Source: an uncultured Flavobacteriaceae bacterium (GTDB taxonomy: Bacteria; Bacteroidota; Bacteroidia; Flavobacteriales; Flavobacteriaceae). From it: a stretch of 64,000 nt of DNA. Both the position numbers and the translations under genes were made by a program. Numbering within the stretch: position 1 is the stretch's first letter; every line of letters begins with the position of its first letter. This document shows positions 47,028-56,496 of the stretch, one piece after another. The notes under the pieces were generated by a model. That model had not been told where the DNA came from and searched no databases. It saw only the letters and a program-made list of their open reading frames with translations. The stretch is taken from assembly GCA_943788095.1 (NCBI GenBank), contig CALSOZ010000001.1, positions 186,001 to 250,000 of the forward strand, given 5' to 3'.

Positions 47028-48642
47028 AAAAAGACCTCTTTTTGTTGGAATGCTTGCTGCTGTTTTTTTAGTTACAACAGCATATAAAAACGATTATTTC
47101 GAAATTGCAAAACAGTTAGACATCTTCACAACGCTTTTTAAAGAGATTAACATGAATTATGTTGACGAGACAAACCCTGCAGAGTTGATGCAGAAAAGCG
47201 TCAAACACATGCTAAAAGAATTAGATCCCTACACCACCTATATGAACGAGCAGGATGTTGAAAAGGCACGTATTTATCATTCTGGCGCCTATGTTGGTAT
47301 CGGGGCTAGTATCAATTCTCAAAAAAATAAATTAATTATTGTTGAGGTTTATAAAAATTTAGCTGCGGATAAAGCTGGATTGAAATCAGGAGACGAGATT
47401 ATAAAAATTGAAGGACTAGACGTGAGCGCCTTAGAAGAAAGTGCAACCCAATTTTTAAATGGTAAAAAAAATACGACCGTCACATTGACGTATCGACGAA
47501 ATGGAGAAGATAAAGAGATCGTGGTTACAAGAGGTGATATCACTCCAAAAGCGGTACCGGTTTCTAAATTGTTAGAAAATGGCGTGGGTTATATTGCTTT
47601 GGATCGTTTTTCGAAAACGGCTTCCTCAGAAGTAGAAAGCGCGCTTAAATTAATGCTAATCGATGAAGCAAAAGGAATTATCTTAGATTTAAGAAACAAC
47701 CCAGGTGGACTGCTTCACGAAGCCGTTAAAATTGTAAATTTATTTGTGCCTAAAGGTCAATTGGTGGTGTCAACAAAATCAAACATAGAAACGTATAACC
47801 AAACGTTTTTTACCAAAGCACAGCCCTTGAGCTTGGATGTTCCTTTAGTTATTTTGATTAATCAAAAAAGTGCTTCGGCAAGTGAAATTGTGGCAGGCGC
47901 CTTGCAAGATTTAGACCGTGCTGTCATTGTCGGAAAAAGGAGTTTTGGAAAAGGGTTGGTACAAAAACCAACGAAGCTTCCTTACGGATCGCAATTGAAA
48001 GTAACAATATCACGTTACTACACACCCTCTGGTCGCTGTATCCAAGCTTTGAATTACAGAGATCGAAAAGAGGATGGATCAGCAATTCGTTATAAAATCA
48101 ATGAGTACACAGCGTTTAAGACCAAAAATGGGCGTACGGTTTACGATGGTGGCGGAATTAGCCCCGATATCGTGATCGGAAATGACGCGTCTAACAAGTT
48201 CATAGAAAGTCTCCTAAACAGCTCTGTGGTGTTTGATTTTGCAAACCTCTATTATCACAATAATACCCTTAAGACCTTTGAATATTTTCGATTGAGCACA
48301 AAAGATTATGATCAATTTAAAGAATTAAGTCTTCAAGAAAAATACAATGCGGGCGATATAATTCAAAAAGAAATCAATCACTTAAGGAGACAAATACATA
48401 AAGAAGGTTTTTTAGAAACGGATGCTAGTTTTGAGGCTTTAAAAATTGCTATTGATGAATCAAAGCTAAAATTAATAAACACATTTAAGTCTGATATTAT
48501 TTCGGTTCTGGAGGGTGAAATTATAAAGCGTTATTTTTACCGAGAAGGAATGTACGACTATTTTATAAATAAAAATGAAGCCGTATTTGAGGCACAGAAA
48601 CTTATAAATAACCATAACAAATATCTAAGTATCTTAAAATAG
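47011..48642 (+). CDS. S41-family C-terminal processing protease
   Basis: 543 residues. An N-terminal hydrophobic segment (about 8-24) serves as signal or anchor. A PDZ domain (about 95-175, 'KAGLKSGDEIIKIEG') precedes the S41 core with the Ser/Lys dyad: Ser289 in 'SASASEIVAGAL' and Lys314 in 'RSFGKGLVQ', 25 residues apart as in CtpA-type enzymes. An unusual C-terminal part of about 150 residues is highly charged. It processes or degrades envelope proteins. It overlaps rnpA by 17 bp and precedes the OmpA gene by 9 bp. Confidence 0.93.
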   Translation: MKFHLKKRPLFVGMLAAVFLVTTAYKNDYFEIAKQLDIFTTLFKEINMNYVDETNPAELMQKSVKHMLKELDPYTTYMNEQDVEKARIYHSGAYVGIGASINSQKNKLIIVEVYKNLAADKAGLKSGDEIIKIEGLDVSALEESATQFLNGKKNTTVTLTYRRNGEDKEIVVTRGDITPKAVPVSKLLENGVGYIALDRFSKTASSEVESALKLMLIDEAKGIILDLRNNPGGLLHEAVKIVNLFVPKGQLVVSTKSNIETYNQTFFTKAQPLSLDVPLVILINQKSASASEIVAGALQDLDRAVIVGKRSFGKGLVQKPTKLPYGSQLKVTISRYYTPSGRCIQALNYRDRKEDGSAIRYKINEYTAFKTKNGRTVYDGGGISPDIVIGNDASNKFIESLLNSSVVFDFANLYYHNNTLKTFEYFRLSTKDYDQFKELSLQEKYNAGDIIQKEINHLRRQIHKEGFLETDASFEALKIAIDESKLKLINTFKSDIISVLEGEIIKRYFYREGMYDYFINKNEAVFEAQKLINNHNKYLSILK

Positions 48643-48651
48643 ACAACACGA

Positions 48652-49500
48652 ATGCGTAAAATTATTATTTTTCTTGTTTTATTGGTTAATACGCTTCACG
48701 CGCAGACCTCTAGTACGCATGAAGTTTATTTTGAAACAGGAAAATATAATGTGACCGAAATAGAAGTTAATCGGCTTGTGCTCTTCGTACAAGGTTTAAA
48801 AGATATAGAAGTTGAAAGAATTTCAATTTATGGGTTTTGTGATGATCGTGGCACAGACTCTTATAATTTGAAGCTCTCACAAGATAGAGCTGATGCAATA
48901 AAAAAAATATTTTCAAGTCTTGATATGGATGAAAACCTAATCACTAACGTCGATGGAAAAGGAGAGGTTTTATTGCGTGTTATTTCATCTGACAACTTAA
49001 ATATAATTCGTGGACTGAATCGTAAAGTTGAGGTTCGTGTAGACTTTAAAAAACCAATCATTAAAGCAGATGTTCCTACGGGAGAAGAAGAAAAACCAGT
49101 CGAGGATAATGGAATTATAAAAGAAAATATCGCCGTTGGTGATAAAATTATTTTAGACAACATTCTATTCAAAACAGGGTATAGTTATATCGAAGAAGAA
49201 TCGGTCCCTGTACTAGAAAAGTTAGTAATAGCGTTAAGAGGAAGACCAGAGTTAAATTTTACAATTGAAGGCCATATTTGTTGTACTAGAAACTCAAGAG
49301 ATGCCATTGATAAACGAACAGGTAAACGTAATTTATCTTTGGCACGGGCTCGGTTTATTTATGATTATTTAGTTGATAAAGGAATCAACAGAAACCGTAT
49401 GCGGTATGTAGGATTGAAAAATAAATATCCCTTAGGAAAGGATCCAAAATTTGACAGACGAGTCGAAATTAAGATTACCTATATTTATAATAAAAACTAA
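48652..49500 (+). CDS. Protein with two tandem OmpA-like domains
   Basis: 282 residues with a signal peptide ('IIIFLVLLVNTLHAQ'). Two OmpA/MotB-type peptidoglycan-binding modules are visible: one at about 22-134 ('YGFCDDRGTDSYNLKLSQDRADAI' in order, ending 'LNRKVEVRVDF') and one at about 157-282 ('IEGHICCTRNSRDAID', 'SLARARFIYDYLVDKGI', 'FDRRVEIKITY'). No beta-barrel or lipobox was found, so it is probably periplasmic. Its gene end overlaps the convergent GNAT gene by 4 bp. It would anchor or organise envelope components on peptidoglycan. Confidence 0.85.
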   Translation: MRKIIIFLVLLVNTLHAQTSSTHEVYFETGKYNVTEIEVNRLVLFVQGLKDIEVERISIYGFCDDRGTDSYNLKLSQDRADAIKKIFSSLDMDENLITNVDGKGEVLLRVISSDNLNIIRGLNRKVEVRVDFKKPIIKADVPTGEEEKPVEDNGIIKENIAVGDKIILDNILFKTGYSYIEEESVPVLEKLVIALRGRPELNFTIEGHICCTRNSRDAIDKRTGKRNLSLARARFIYDYLVDKGINRNRMRYVGLKNKYPLGKDPKFDRRVEIKITYIYNKN

Positions 49501-49940
49501 TTTTTAAGCATCGCAATATGGGGAATACCATCTTCTAAATAAGGGTCACCAATTGTTTTGAACCCTAAATTATTATAAAAATTTTCTAAATATTTTTGGG
49601 CTGATATTTTAATTTCTGATGTATCGTAATTGTTTTTAATCGCCACTATAGAAGTCTCCATTATTTGTTGACCGTAATTTAAGTGCCGATCTTTTAGCGA
49701 AACCACAACACGTCCTATACTCGCCTCTTTAAAATAATCACCTCCTTTAAAAACTCGTGTATAAGCAATTATTTTAGTGTCCTTTTTACCAATAATGTGC
49801 AGAGCGTATTGATCCTTAGCATCAATATCTTGGTATACACAATCTTGTTCCACAACAAACACCTCACTTCGTAGTTGTAATATAAAATAAAGCTCCTCCA
49901 ACGATAGCTGTTCGAACGTTTTAATAGAAATATCTAGCAT
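49497..49940 (-). CDS. GNAT acyltransferase (ElaA-like)
   Basis: 147 residues. The opening 'LSLEELYFILQLRSEVFVVEQ' and 'IGRVVVSLKDRHLNYGQQIME' (the acetyl-CoA pyrophosphate loop position R/Q-x-x-G-x-[GA] appears as 'RHLNYG') are typical of ElaA-family acetyltransferases. Substrate unknown. It follows the CDF transporter gene by 3 bp and probably belongs to the rpiB-CDF-GNAT unit. Confidence 0.85.
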   Translation of the reverse strand: MLDISIKTFEQLSLEELYFILQLRSEVFVVEQDCVYQDIDAKDQYALHIIGKKDTKIIAYTRVFKGGDYFKEASIGRVVVSLKDRHLNYGQQIMETSIVAIKNNYDTSEIKISAQKYLENFYNNLGFKTIGDPYLEDGIPHIAMLKN

Positions 49941-49943
49941 AAT

Positions 49944-50846
49944 TTAATCTTGAATAATAATTGCTTTAGAGTCGGTTGCGCCGTATTCTGGTTGGATGTT
50001 AAAATGGTTTATTTTAAATTTTTCAAAAAGGATAGATTCTAACCTTTTTAGTATTTTGTTAAATTCCGAAAACTTTAAATCATCATTAAAATCAATATGA
50101 GCTTCTAAGTGAATTTCCGATTCATTTAATTGCCATATATGAATGTGATGAATATTATTTATTTGTTCTTCTTTTATAACCTCTTGTACTACATCTTCAA
50201 TCCTTATTTCTTTGGGTGTGAACAACATAAGTATATTAAAAGATTCTTTAAGTAAACTAATACCGACGATAATAAGGTAGATTGCAATGGCCATGGTTAG
50301 CGCAGCATCGACCCAAAAAACTTGATAGAATTTCATTAAAATTCCACCTATTAAAACGGCAATACTTGCCAGTATATCAGTAAGAAGATGAATATAGGCC
50401 GATCTAATATTAATGTTATTCACACTATCCTTTTTTAATAACAAAACACTTAACCCATTGATAACAATTCCTAAAATGGACAACCATATAACTAATTCTG
50501 CTTCTATTTTTTGGGGTTTAAAAAAGCGGTTAATCGCTTCAAACACTAAATAAATAGCAATGACAATTAAAGAAGAAGCATTAATAAAAGCAGCAATAAT
50601 TTCAGCACGTTTATATCCGAACGTACGCGTTTTGGTTGCTTTTTTTTTTGATAAAACAGACGCTATATAAGAAATAATAAGAGAAGAAACATCTGTTAAA
50701 TTATGTAAAGCATCACTTAACAAAGCAAGACTCCCAGATAAAAAACCTCCAATTATTTGGGCAATCGTGATGAGACTATTTAATAAAATAGAAATTAGAA
50801 GGTTCCTGTCTTTAGGAATGATTGGATTATTTTGTGAGCGGCTCAT
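49944..50846 (-). CDS. Cation diffusion facilitator (Zn/Co efflux) transporter
   Basis: 300 residues with six membrane helices. The zinc site ligands are present: 'SDALHNLTD' in TM2 (Asp45, His48, Asp52) and 'HLLTDILAS' in TM5 (His153, Asp157), i.e. the usual HD-HD pattern seen in zinc-type members. A His-containing loop and a C-terminal cytoplasmic domain ('IHHIHIWQLNESEIHLEAHI') follow. It exports divalent cations in exchange for protons. It is 7 bp after rpiB. Confidence 0.92.
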   Translation of the reverse strand: MSRSQNNPIIPKDRNLLISILLNSLITIAQIIGGFLSGSLALLSDALHNLTDVSSLIISYIASVLSKKKATKTRTFGYKRAEIIAAFINASSLIVIAIYLVFEAINRFFKPQKIEAELVIWLSILGIVINGLSVLLLKKDSVNNINIRSAYIHLLTDILASIAVLIGGILMKFYQVFWVDAALTMAIAIYLIIVGISLLKESFNILMLFTPKEIRIEDVVQEVIKEEQINNIHHIHIWQLNESEIHLEAHIDFNDDLKFSEFNKILKRLESILFEKFKINHFNIQPEYGATDSKAIIIQD

Positions 50847-50853
50847 TTCAATT

Positions 50854-51285
50854 TTAACACGGTTTTATTTTATTGATTCTATTTTGATGACGTCCCCCTT
50901 CAAATTCTTTATTTATAAATGTTTCAACCATTTCTAAAACAACCTCTATCTCAGTAAAACGGGCAGGAATACAAAGTATATTAGCATTGTTATGTTGACG
51001 TATTAACGACACTATTTCATTTGTCCAACATATACCTGCTCTGATGTTTGAATATTTATTTGCGGTCATTGCGACGCCATTTGCACTTCCACATATTAAA
51101 ATTCCGAAAGTTGCTTTTTTACTTTCAACATCTTGAGCGACAGGATGTACAAAATCAGGGTAATCGACACTCGAGTCCGAATCTGTTCCATAATTTATTA
51201 CCTGTATCTTTTTTGATTTTAAAAATTCTACAATTTTGAATTTATAATCTGTTCCTGCGTGATCGTTTCCGATAGATATGTTCAT
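50854..51285 (-). CDS. rpiB: Ribose-5-phosphate isomerase B
   Basis: 143 residues. It shows 'GNDHAGTDYK', the catalytic-cysteine block 'ILICGSANGVAM' (Cys65) and 'NNANILCIPAR', the LacAB/RpiB signatures. It interconverts ribose-5-phosphate and ribulose-5-phosphate in the pentose phosphate pathway. It is divergent from rnr across a 544-bp AT-rich gap. Confidence 0.94.
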   Translation of the reverse strand: MNISIGNDHAGTDYKFKIVEFLKSKKIQVINYGTDSDSSVDYPDFVHPVAQDVESKKATFGILICGSANGVAMTANKYSNIRAGICWTNEIVSLIRQHNNANILCIPARFTEIEVVLEMVETFINKEFEGGRHQNRINKIKPC

Positions 51286-51829
51286 ATTTTAAAACTTAAA
51301 TTATTAGTAAATTTACAAAAAAGTACATTACCTAATTTGAATTGTTTATAGCCTTTTTAATTAGTTGTTAATAATTAATGAACGATTATGAAAACTTAAT
51401 TTTTATATTTCAAATTATTTTATCAAACATATATTTAAAAATTAAAAACTAATTAAGTTATCTTTTTTAATTATTTACTTATGAATATTGAAAAGGTGCT
51501 TGTAAACAAAAAAATAGAAATTACTTATCAATTGTTCTATGTGAGTAGAGGTTATTAACGACCTATAATATGTATAAACAATGATTTGTAAGTCAGATAA
51601 TTAACTAAATAATTTATTGTTAACTAATTGTTTATAATATGTATATAAGTGATAAAACAAATGAATATTTAAAAACTTATACTAGCTATTCACAGACTAT
51701 AATATACAGCATTAGTTTTTAAATAATTTAATAAAAAATTAATATGATTATATTAAATGTGGATAAAGTTAAAAAGAGATGACTTTTGGTTGAATTAAAG
51801 TAGTAGCTTTGCTTAATTAGATACCTTAA
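51286..51829. other. AT-rich divergent intergenic region, candidate replication origin
   Basis: 544 bp without a gene, strongly AT-rich. It contains a perfect DnaA box on the minus strand (TTATCCACA, read as TGTGGATAA at 51758-51766), a one-mismatch box (CTATTCACA, 51686-51694), and a 13-bp repeat TATAATATGTATA at 51564-51576 and 51633-51645, with a similar TATAATATACA at 51698-51708. AT-rich runs such as those near 51420-51470 could act as an unwinding element. I see only one strict DnaA box, so origin function is unproven. Confidence 0.4.
51804..51811 (+). promoter_or_regulatory. -7 promoter box for rnr
   Basis: TAGCTTTG matches TAnnTTTG, 18 bp before the rnr ATG. A TTTTG (51784-51788) lies 15 bp upstream, somewhat closer than the usual 17-23 bp. 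Confidence 0.5.
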
Positions 51830-53998
51830 ATGAAAAGAAAAAAGAAAACCAAGCAATCTATTGAAAATTATAGTCAAAGAATATTAACTATTCTTAAAGC
51901 AGATAGAAAAAAAACATTCAATCATAAGCAAATTGCGGCACAACTTTGTGTAAATGATGCGAGTAGCCGTAACCAGATTATAAAAAATCTTCACAAACTT
52001 GCCGGTCAAAAAGAAATAGAAGAAATAGAACGAGGTAAATTTCAAATAACCTCCTCATCAGAATATTATATTGGAACAGTCGATATGGCTTCTAGAGGCA
52101 ATGCATATATTGTATGTGAAGATCTAGATGAAGATGTATTCATAGCCGCAAATAAAATGCAAAAAGCGCTTCATGGAGATACGGTTGAATTTTATGTTTA
52201 TAATCGAAAAAAGAACGGCAAAAAAGAAGGAGAAATTACTCAAATAATTACCCGTTCCCGAACCGATTATGTTGGAGTTGTACAATTAAATGAAAAATTT
52301 GCCTTTGTTGTTCCTAATAGTAATAAAATGCCAGTGGATGTTTTTGTACCTCTTTCTAAAACCCTAAAAGCCGAAAACGGCGATAAAGTTTTGGTAAGTT
52401 TAGAAGAATGGCCAGATAAAGCAGAGTGCCCTAATGGAAAAATAATTAAAATATTAGGAACACCAGGCGAGCATAATACAGAAATTCATTCCATATTAAC
52501 TGAATATGGTTTGCCGTATGAATTTCCAACCGAAGTAGAAACGTTTGCAAATAATATAGACACTTCTATCACAGAAGGAGAAATTTCTAAACGTCGCGAC
52601 ATGCGATCTACTCTTACTTTTACAATAGATCCAAAGGATGCAAAAGATTTTGATGATGCACTCTCTTTTAAACAACTTCCCAACGGCAATTACGAAATAG
52701 GAATTCATATAGCCGATGTATCTCATTACTTACAAGAAGGCACTATTCTAGATGACGAAGCATACGAACGGGCCACCTCTGTTTATTTAGTGGATAGAGT
52801 TGTTCCAATGCTTCCCGAAGTATTATCAAACAATGCGTGCTCTTTACGTCCAAACGAAGAAAAATATACGTTCTCTGCAGTTTTTGAAATTAATAAAAAA
52901 GCTCTTTTAGAAAACCAATGGTTTGGAAGAACAGTTACTTACAGCGATGCGCGTTTTGCTTATGAAGAGGCTCAACATATTATAGAAACTGAAGCTTGTG
53001 AAATTCCAAAAGAAATTTCAATAACTGGTGAAACATACACTGCAGATACAGCAATTAAAGAAGCTATCTTAAAATTAGATGAACTTGCGAAAATCATGCG
53101 ACAAAAACGCATGAAAGACGGTGCTATCTCTTTTGACAAAACAGAAGTTAAATTTAATATTGACGAAGCGAATAACCCTGTAGGTGTGTTTTTTAAAACA
53201 TCCAAAGATGCAAATAAACTAATTGAAGAGTTTATGTTGTTAGCAAACAGAAAAGTTTCAGAATTTATTGGAAAACAATCCCCTCAAAAGACTTTTATTT
53301 ATAGAACTCATGACGAGCCTGATGATCAAAAATTAGCCGGTCTTCAAAGAATTGTATCTCAATTTGGTCACCAACTAAATTTAAAAAACAGAGAAACAAC
53401 AACACAATCTCTAAACACCCTTCTTAAAAATGTAAAAGGAACCAAAGAACAAAATTTAGTAGACACCTTAACTATTCGTTGTATGAGTAAAGCCGCTTAC
53501 TCTACCAAGAATATTGGACATTATGGCCTTGCTTTTGATTATTACAGTCATTTTACTTCTCCAATTAGAAGATACCCTGATGTTATGGCACATCGTTTGC
53601 TACAACATTATCTCGATGGTAATAAAACAACCAGCGAAGGGATTTATGAAGAAAAATGTAAACACGCTTCTAATATGGAATATCTTGCAACAAAAGCAGA
53701 ACGCGATTCTATAAAGTACATGCAAGTCAAGTATATGCAAGACCATAAAGAAGATACTTTTTTAGGGGTTATTTCTGGAGTAACCGAATGGGGAATGTAT
53801 GTAGAAATTATAGAAAACAAATGTGAGGGTATGATAAGAATTAGAGATATTAGAGGCGATTTTTATAGATTTGATGCAGAGGAATTTGCTTTAATAGGAG
53901 AAAAAACAAAAACAAAATACCAGTTAGGGGATGAAATTGAGGTCCGCGTCAAACAAGCCGATTTGGTTAAAAAACATTTAGACTTTAGTTTAGCTTAA
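51830..53998 (+). CDS. rnr: Ribonuclease R
   Basis: 722 residues, full length. An N-terminal winged helix-like part is followed by two cold-shock-type OB folds (about 80-215), the RNB catalytic domain with 'TIDPKDAKDFDDALSF' (catalytic Asp268, 273, 275, 276), the 'HYGLAFDYYSHFTSPIRRYPD' block (in order) and a C-terminal S1 domain (about 635-720, 'FLGVISGVTEWGMYVEI'). It degrades structured RNA 3'-5'. It is the only gene of this strand within a divergent pair with rpiB. Confidence 0.96.
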   Translation: MKRKKKTKQSIENYSQRILTILKADRKKTFNHKQIAAQLCVNDASSRNQIIKNLHKLAGQKEIEEIERGKFQITSSSEYYIGTVDMASRGNAYIVCEDLDEDVFIAANKMQKALHGDTVEFYVYNRKKNGKKEGEITQIITRSRTDYVGVVQLNEKFAFVVPNSNKMPVDVFVPLSKTLKAENGDKVLVSLEEWPDKAECPNGKIIKILGTPGEHNTEIHSILTEYGLPYEFPTEVETFANNIDTSITEGEISKRRDMRSTLTFTIDPKDAKDFDDALSFKQLPNGNYEIGIHIADVSHYLQEGTILDDEAYERATSVYLVDRVVPMLPEVLSNNACSLRPNEEKYTFSAVFEINKKALLENQWFGRTVTYSDARFAYEEAQHIIETEACEIPKEISITGETYTADTAIKEAILKLDELAKIMRQKRMKDGAISFDKTEVKFNIDEANNPVGVFFKTSKDANKLIEEFMLLANRKVSEFIGKQSPQKTFIYRTHDEPDDQKLAGLQRIVSQFGHQLNLKNRETTTQSLNTLLKNVKGTKEQNLVDTLTIRCMSKAAYSTKNIGHYGLAFDYYSHFTSPIRRYPDVMAHRLLQHYLDGNKTTSEGIYEEKCKHASNMEYLATKAERDSIKYMQVKYMQDHKEDTFLGVISGVTEWGMYVEIIENKCEGMIRIRDIRGDFYRFDAEEFALIGEKTKTKYQLGDEIEVRVKQADLVKKHLDFSLA

Positions 53999-54020
53999 TA
54001 TTTATTTAAAGACTCATACA

Positions 54021-54693
54021 ATGAAATCGTACACACTATTATTTTTATTCTTTACTCTATTCGTCGGTGCCCAAACCCCTATAAGTAAGTCATTAGGAGA
54101 GTTTTCGGAACTCAAAATCTATGATTTAATAAATGTCGAACTTATTGAATCTACCGAAAACAAAATTGAAATATCAGGAGATAATGCAACCGATTTAATC
54201 GTCGTACAAAAAAATGATGTGCTTAAAATAAGAATGGCGCTTCATAAATCACTCAATGGAAAAAATACCTTTGTAAAATTATTCTATACTAAAATACACA
54301 CCATCGATGTTAATGAAGGAGCTAAAGTTACTTCAGAATCTCCGTTTAAAACAATATGAGTTAGAATTAAAAGCACAAGAAGGAGGTACAATATCTGTTA
54401 AGACGGATACAAAAATATTAACCATTAAGAGTGTTACAGGTGGAGTTATTGAAACAAGCGGTACCACAGAATCACAAAATTTAAACATAAGAACTGGAGG
54501 TATTTATAATGGATCGCAATTAAAAGCTATAAATACTAAAATAAAAATAAAAGCTGGCGGTAATGTTGATGTAAATAGTTCTGATCTTATTGAAGTTAGA
54601 ATGATTGCAGGTGGCAACCTAACGATTCATGGAACCACAAAACACTTAAAGGAAACCAATAGAATTGGAGGAACAATTAGTTTTATAGACTAA
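54021..54693 (+). CDS. Head-GIN-domain (DUF2807) exported protein, one frameshift
   Basis: A signal peptide ('LLFLFFTLFVGAQ') is followed by a beta-helical GIN/DUF2807 region: 'FSELKIYDLINVELIES' at the start and later repeats such as 'ILTIKSVTGGVIETSG' and 'IKAGGNVDVNSSD'. The first frame stops after 'SESPFKTI' at 54359 and the second continues 'QYELELKAQEGG'. Removing one A near 54347-54350 joins them to about 223 residues. Periplasmic or surface role unknown; 22 bp after rnr. Confidence 0.8.
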
Positions 54694-54723
54694 GTCTTAT
54701 TTAATTAACTTTATAAAACAAAT

Positions 54724-55398
54724 ATGATTGAAGATATACAAGCCGCGATTCCTCTTGGTTTTTTTTTAGCTTTTATGATTGGCCCTGTTTTTTTTGTACT
54801 CATCGAAACTAGTATTACAAAAGGAATTAGAGCGGCCATTGCTTTTGATGTAGGCGTTATTATTGCGGATATTATTTTCATAGGAGTTGCTTATTTTAGT
54901 AGTTTTCAGTTATTAGATAATTTAAGTAATCAACCAGGTTTATATGTTTTTGGAGGGACTATTTTAGCAATTTATGGCTTAGTTATTTTTATTAAAAAAC
55001 CCAACTTAAAAGAAATTAAAAAACAGTTCAATAATACATTTAAAGTCAATTATATTGAGCTGTTCATTAAAGGGTTTTTATTAAACTTTATAAATATTGG
55101 TGTTTTACTTTTTTGGTTGGGAGTAGTGATCGTTACAGGACCAAATTTTGAGAATGATATCAATCGTTTTGTGTTATTTTTTGGGGCATTAATGGCGGCT
55201 TATTTTATAACAGACTTACTTAAAATTATATTAGCAAAACAATTAAAGAAAAAACTAACCCCAGGAATCATTATAAAAACTAAAAAAAATTCTTGGGGCG
55301 CTTTTACTCGTATGTGGATTATACCCTTATTACTAAAGGATTTTTACCAAAAGATCAGATTAAACCCTCAAACGATCATTGAAGAAATAAGAGAATAA
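54724..55398 (+). CDS. LysE-family translocator
   Basis: 224 residues with six membrane helices and the LysE opening 'AIPLGFFLAFMIGPVFFVLIETSI'. LysE/RhtB-type proteins export amino acids. The substrate cannot be told. The C-terminal 35 residues are basic and cytoplasmic. A hairpin lies right after its stop. Confidence 0.8.
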   Translation: MIEDIQAAIPLGFFLAFMIGPVFFVLIETSITKGIRAAIAFDVGVIIADIIFIGVAYFSSFQLLDNLSNQPGLYVFGGTILAIYGLVIFIKKPNLKEIKKQFNNTFKVNYIELFIKGFLLNFINIGVLLFWLGVVIVTGPNFENDINRFVLFFGALMAAYFITDLLKIILAKQLKKKLTPGIIIKTKKNSWGAFTRMWIIPLLLKDFYQKIRLNPQTIIEEIRE

Positions 55399-55400
55399 AA

Positions 55401-55426
55401 AAACCACATCAGTACTGTTGTGGTTT
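55401..55426 (-). terminator. Hairpin terminator between the LysE gene and tRNA-Cys
   Basis: AAACCACA / TGTGGTTT forms an 8-bp stem. The T-run follows on the minus strand, so it mainly terminates the tRNA-Cys transcript; it may also stop the LysE transcript. Confidence 0.65.
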
Positions 55427-55434
55427 AAAAGATG

Positions 55435-55505
55435 AGGCGTCTAGCGGATTCGAACCGCTGTAGAAGGTTTTGCAGACCTCTGCCTAGCCACTCGGCCAAG
55501 ACGCC
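55435..55505 (-). tRNA. tRNA-Cys (GCA)
   Basis: On the minus strand the 71-nt sequence folds as a cloverleaf: acceptor GGCGTCT/AGACGCC with discriminator T, the D-arm in 'TTGGCCGAGTGGCTAGG', anticodon loop CTGCAAA with anticodon GCA flanked by AGGT/ACCT, and T-arm 'GCGGTTCGAATCCGC'. No CCA is encoded. Confidence 0.95.
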
Positions 55506-55600
55506 AAAAACGAACGCAAATTTAAGCAAATTTAAACATTACACAAGATAAAAGAAATATATCAGTAAAAACAAGTTAACCCAAACAAAAGAAAAAAAAA

Positions 55601-56494
55601 TTGCACGCCATTACCTCCATACATTTTATTGTTAATCCTATTTCTGGAAATGGAAAAAACACCCTAGACCCTGCCTTGGTTTTAAGTGTTTTTAGTCCTG
55701 ACAGGTTTAAAGTAGAAATAACAAAAACCGTGAAGCGGTCACACGCCATTGAGCTTTCTTTAGAGTCTATTAAAAAAGGCGTTGATGTTATTGTTGCGTG
55801 TGGAGGCGATGGCACTATAAACGAAGTTGCAAGCTGTTTAATAGGCACCAACGTTACGCTTGGCGTCCTTAAACTTGGATCTGGAAATGGCTTAGCTACC
55901 ACACTTAATATCCCAAAAAAATTAGAGGAAGCTCTAAGAGTGATTAAAAAAGGTATCACAACCAAAATTGATGCAGGTGAAATAAATAACCACTATTTTT
56001 TTAGTAATACTGGCATTGGGTTCGACGCAAACGTGATATATAATTATTCAAAGACAAAAAAAAGACAGTTAATTTCCTATTTAATAGCAACGCTTTCTAC
56101 GTTTTTTTCTAAGCCCCCAACCTTATCTTTGGAAATAGCGATTAATTCTCAGCGAGTTTCACTGAAGCCTTTTATGGTGTTTGTTTCAAATTCTAATGAA
56201 ATGGGATATGACATTTCTCTAACTCCAAAAGCATCCATCCAAGACGGAATGCTTGATGTTATCATGGTAGATTCTCTCAACAAAACAGAAATTATTTATT
56301 TTGCAATTTTATTATTGTTGAAAAAACCCCAAAAATTTAAAAAAGCCCACTACTTCTTAACTAAAAACATAGAAATAACCAATCTTCTCAGCGGAAGTGT
56401 ATTAACCCAAATCGACGGAGAGTCAAAGCAAATCGACTCAAACACCCTTAAGATTCGTATTATAAAGGACGCACTTTCAGTTATTATTCCTTAA
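55601..56494 (+). CDS. Diacylglycerol kinase-family lipid kinase (YegS/DagK-like)
   Basis: 297 residues. 'FIVNPISGNGK' and 'VACGGDGTINEVASCL' are the nucleotide-binding and catalytic signatures of the DAGK_cat domain; 'LGSGNGLATTL' and 'NTGIGFDANVIY' are other family blocks. It would phosphorylate a lipid, such as diacylglycerol or undecaprenol-type lipid. The start I use is TTG at 55601, straight after a run of nine A's; a frame error there cannot be excluded. It is convergent with folB, with 2 bp between the gene ends. Confidence 0.88.
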   Translation: MHAITSIHFIVNPISGNGKNTLDPALVLSVFSPDRFKVEITKTVKRSHAIELSLESIKKGVDVIVACGGDGTINEVASCLIGTNVTLGVLKLGSGNGLATTLNIPKKLEEALRVIKKGITTKIDAGEINNHYFFSNTGIGFDANVIYNYSKTKKRQLISYLIATLSTFFSKPPTLSLEIAINSQRVSLKPFMVFVSNSNEMGYDISLTPKASIQDGMLDVIMVDSLNKTEIIYFAILLLLKKPQKFKKAHYFLTKNIEITNLLSGSVLTQIDGESKQIDSNTLKIRIIKDALSVIIP

Positions 56495-56496
56495 AA

